DNA from: Arachidicoccus soli
Lineage (GTDB): Bacteria > Bacteroidota > Bacteroidia > Chitinophagales > Chitinophagaceae
DNA length: 64,000 bases
Assembly: GCF_003600625.1 (NCBI RefSeq)
Contig: NZ_CP032489.1
Span: forward strand, 496,001-560,000
Direction of reading: 5' to 3'
How positions within the stretch are numbered: position 1 is the first letter of the stretch; each line of letters opens with the position of its first letter. Position numbers and translations under genes: made by a program. Below the pieces are notes generated by a model, which searched no databases, was not told the DNA's origin, and saw only the letters and a list, made by a program, of their open reading frames with translations. Shown piece after piece: positions 63,712 to 64,000 of the stretch.

Positions 63712-64000
63712 ATGAATATGACAAGAATTGAATTGATACGCGCGAATAAACATTATGCTTTTGACTCTACTGATGAAAATGGGGTTATTACCAGAATGGA
63801 TACCAAACCGGAAATGGGTGGTGAAGGATATGGTGCAAGGCCTATGCAGCTATTGTTGAATGCATTGGTTGGTTGTGCTAGTATTGATGTATTAAGTATT
63901 TTAGAAAAGAAACGCCAACAAGTAAGTGATTATAAAGTAGTAGTAAATGGAGAAAGAGAGGCGGGAAAAGAACCCTCACTTTGGAGGGAAATTTTACTCA
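63712..64000 (+). CDS. OsmC-family peroxiredoxin-like protein (3' end outside)
   Basis: The frame starts at ATG 63712 (ATG 63718 is the alternative) and stays open to the window edge, giving the first 96 residues. They show the OsmC/Ohr hallmarks: MDTKPEMGGEGYGARPMQLLLNALVGCASIDVLSILEKKRQQV, with the first redox Cys in VGCASIDV. OsmC proteins reduce organic hydroperoxides. It is divergent from trxA, so the two may belong to a shared redox response. The second Cys would lie beyond the window. Confidence 0.88.
   Translation, partial: MNMTRIELIRANKHYAFDSTDENGVITRMDTKPEMGGEGYGARPMQLLLNALVGCASIDVLSILEKKRQQVSDYKVVVNGEREAGKEPSLWREILL

Overview
The window is about 64 kb of low-G+C DNA from a member of the Bacteroidetes, most likely the Chitinophagaceae or a close relative; this is judged by eye from gene content and codon style, not by a search. 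The evidence is as follows. Several starts are preceded by the Bacteroidetes -7 box TAnnTTTG rather than by a Shine-Dalgarno sequence. There is an rpmB-rpmG-DUF4295 ribosomal cluster and a PUR/DUF3276 protein. There is a Wzi/RemB-type outer-membrane barrel, a FecA-like TonB-dependent receptor, a futalosine-pathway MqnA and a YjjG-type HAD phosphatase. Many genes start with TTG.

Layout. 1-6.3 kb: a truncated secreted protein, metK, ribF, an MsbA-like exporter, rbfA and a LolC/E-like permease. 6.5-9.4 kb: a three-gene unit of NEW3-domain protein, ABC ATPase and ABC-2 permease. 9.6-24.4 kb: a basic-secretory-protein-type peptidase, yjjG, a Wzi-like barrel, dihydroorotase, a short MutS-like ATPase, a PUR-family protein, ribosomal proteins L28 and L33 with DUF4295, a bifunctional Rel enzyme, a TonB-like protein, folC, tyrS and an RDD protein. 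24.7-30.8 kb: a GH95-like glycosidase, a MurG-like glycosyltransferase with a metallophosphoesterase, and lepA.

30.9-37.7 kb is the accessory part. It begins with an intact 1501-bp IS4-type insertion sequence with 21-bp perfect inverted repeats and an 8-bp target duplication. A DeoR regulator that has lost its DNA-binding half follows. Then comes a visibly more G+C-rich block: an SDR, an AraC regulator, an NAD(P)-binding protein, and a Fic enzyme fused to an AbiEi-like antitoxin module. The Fic gene is preceded by five tandem 24-bp units that each carry a dyad. The block ends with an AraC remnant at the 3' end of tRNA-Leu(UAA), the arrangement expected of a tRNA-associated island. The Fic fusion with its repeat array is the best candidate here for an undescribed system.

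37.8-48.3 kb: tRNA-Leu and tRNA-Gly, a GT2 glycosyltransferase, two sialate-O-acetylesterase-family proteins, a pirin, a CurA-like reductase, a serine beta-lactamase-like protein, an SDR without its catalytic Tyr, a graveyard holding two gene remnants, and an MFS transporter. 48.5-64 kb is mostly housekeeping: ftsH, rsfS, birA, an MBL hydrolase, a TlpA-like lipoprotein, an FKBP isomerase, rluD, the FecA-like receptor, tRNA-Arg, a DegT aminotransferase with an RmlD-like reductase, purB, mqnA, trxA and the start of an OsmC gene.

The genes fall mainly into short, independently promoted units, often convergent and separated by clear hairpin terminators. Outside the 31-38 kb island and the 45.5-45.9 kb remnants the window looks like an ordinary core chromosome. 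All family assignments rest on motifs read by eye.
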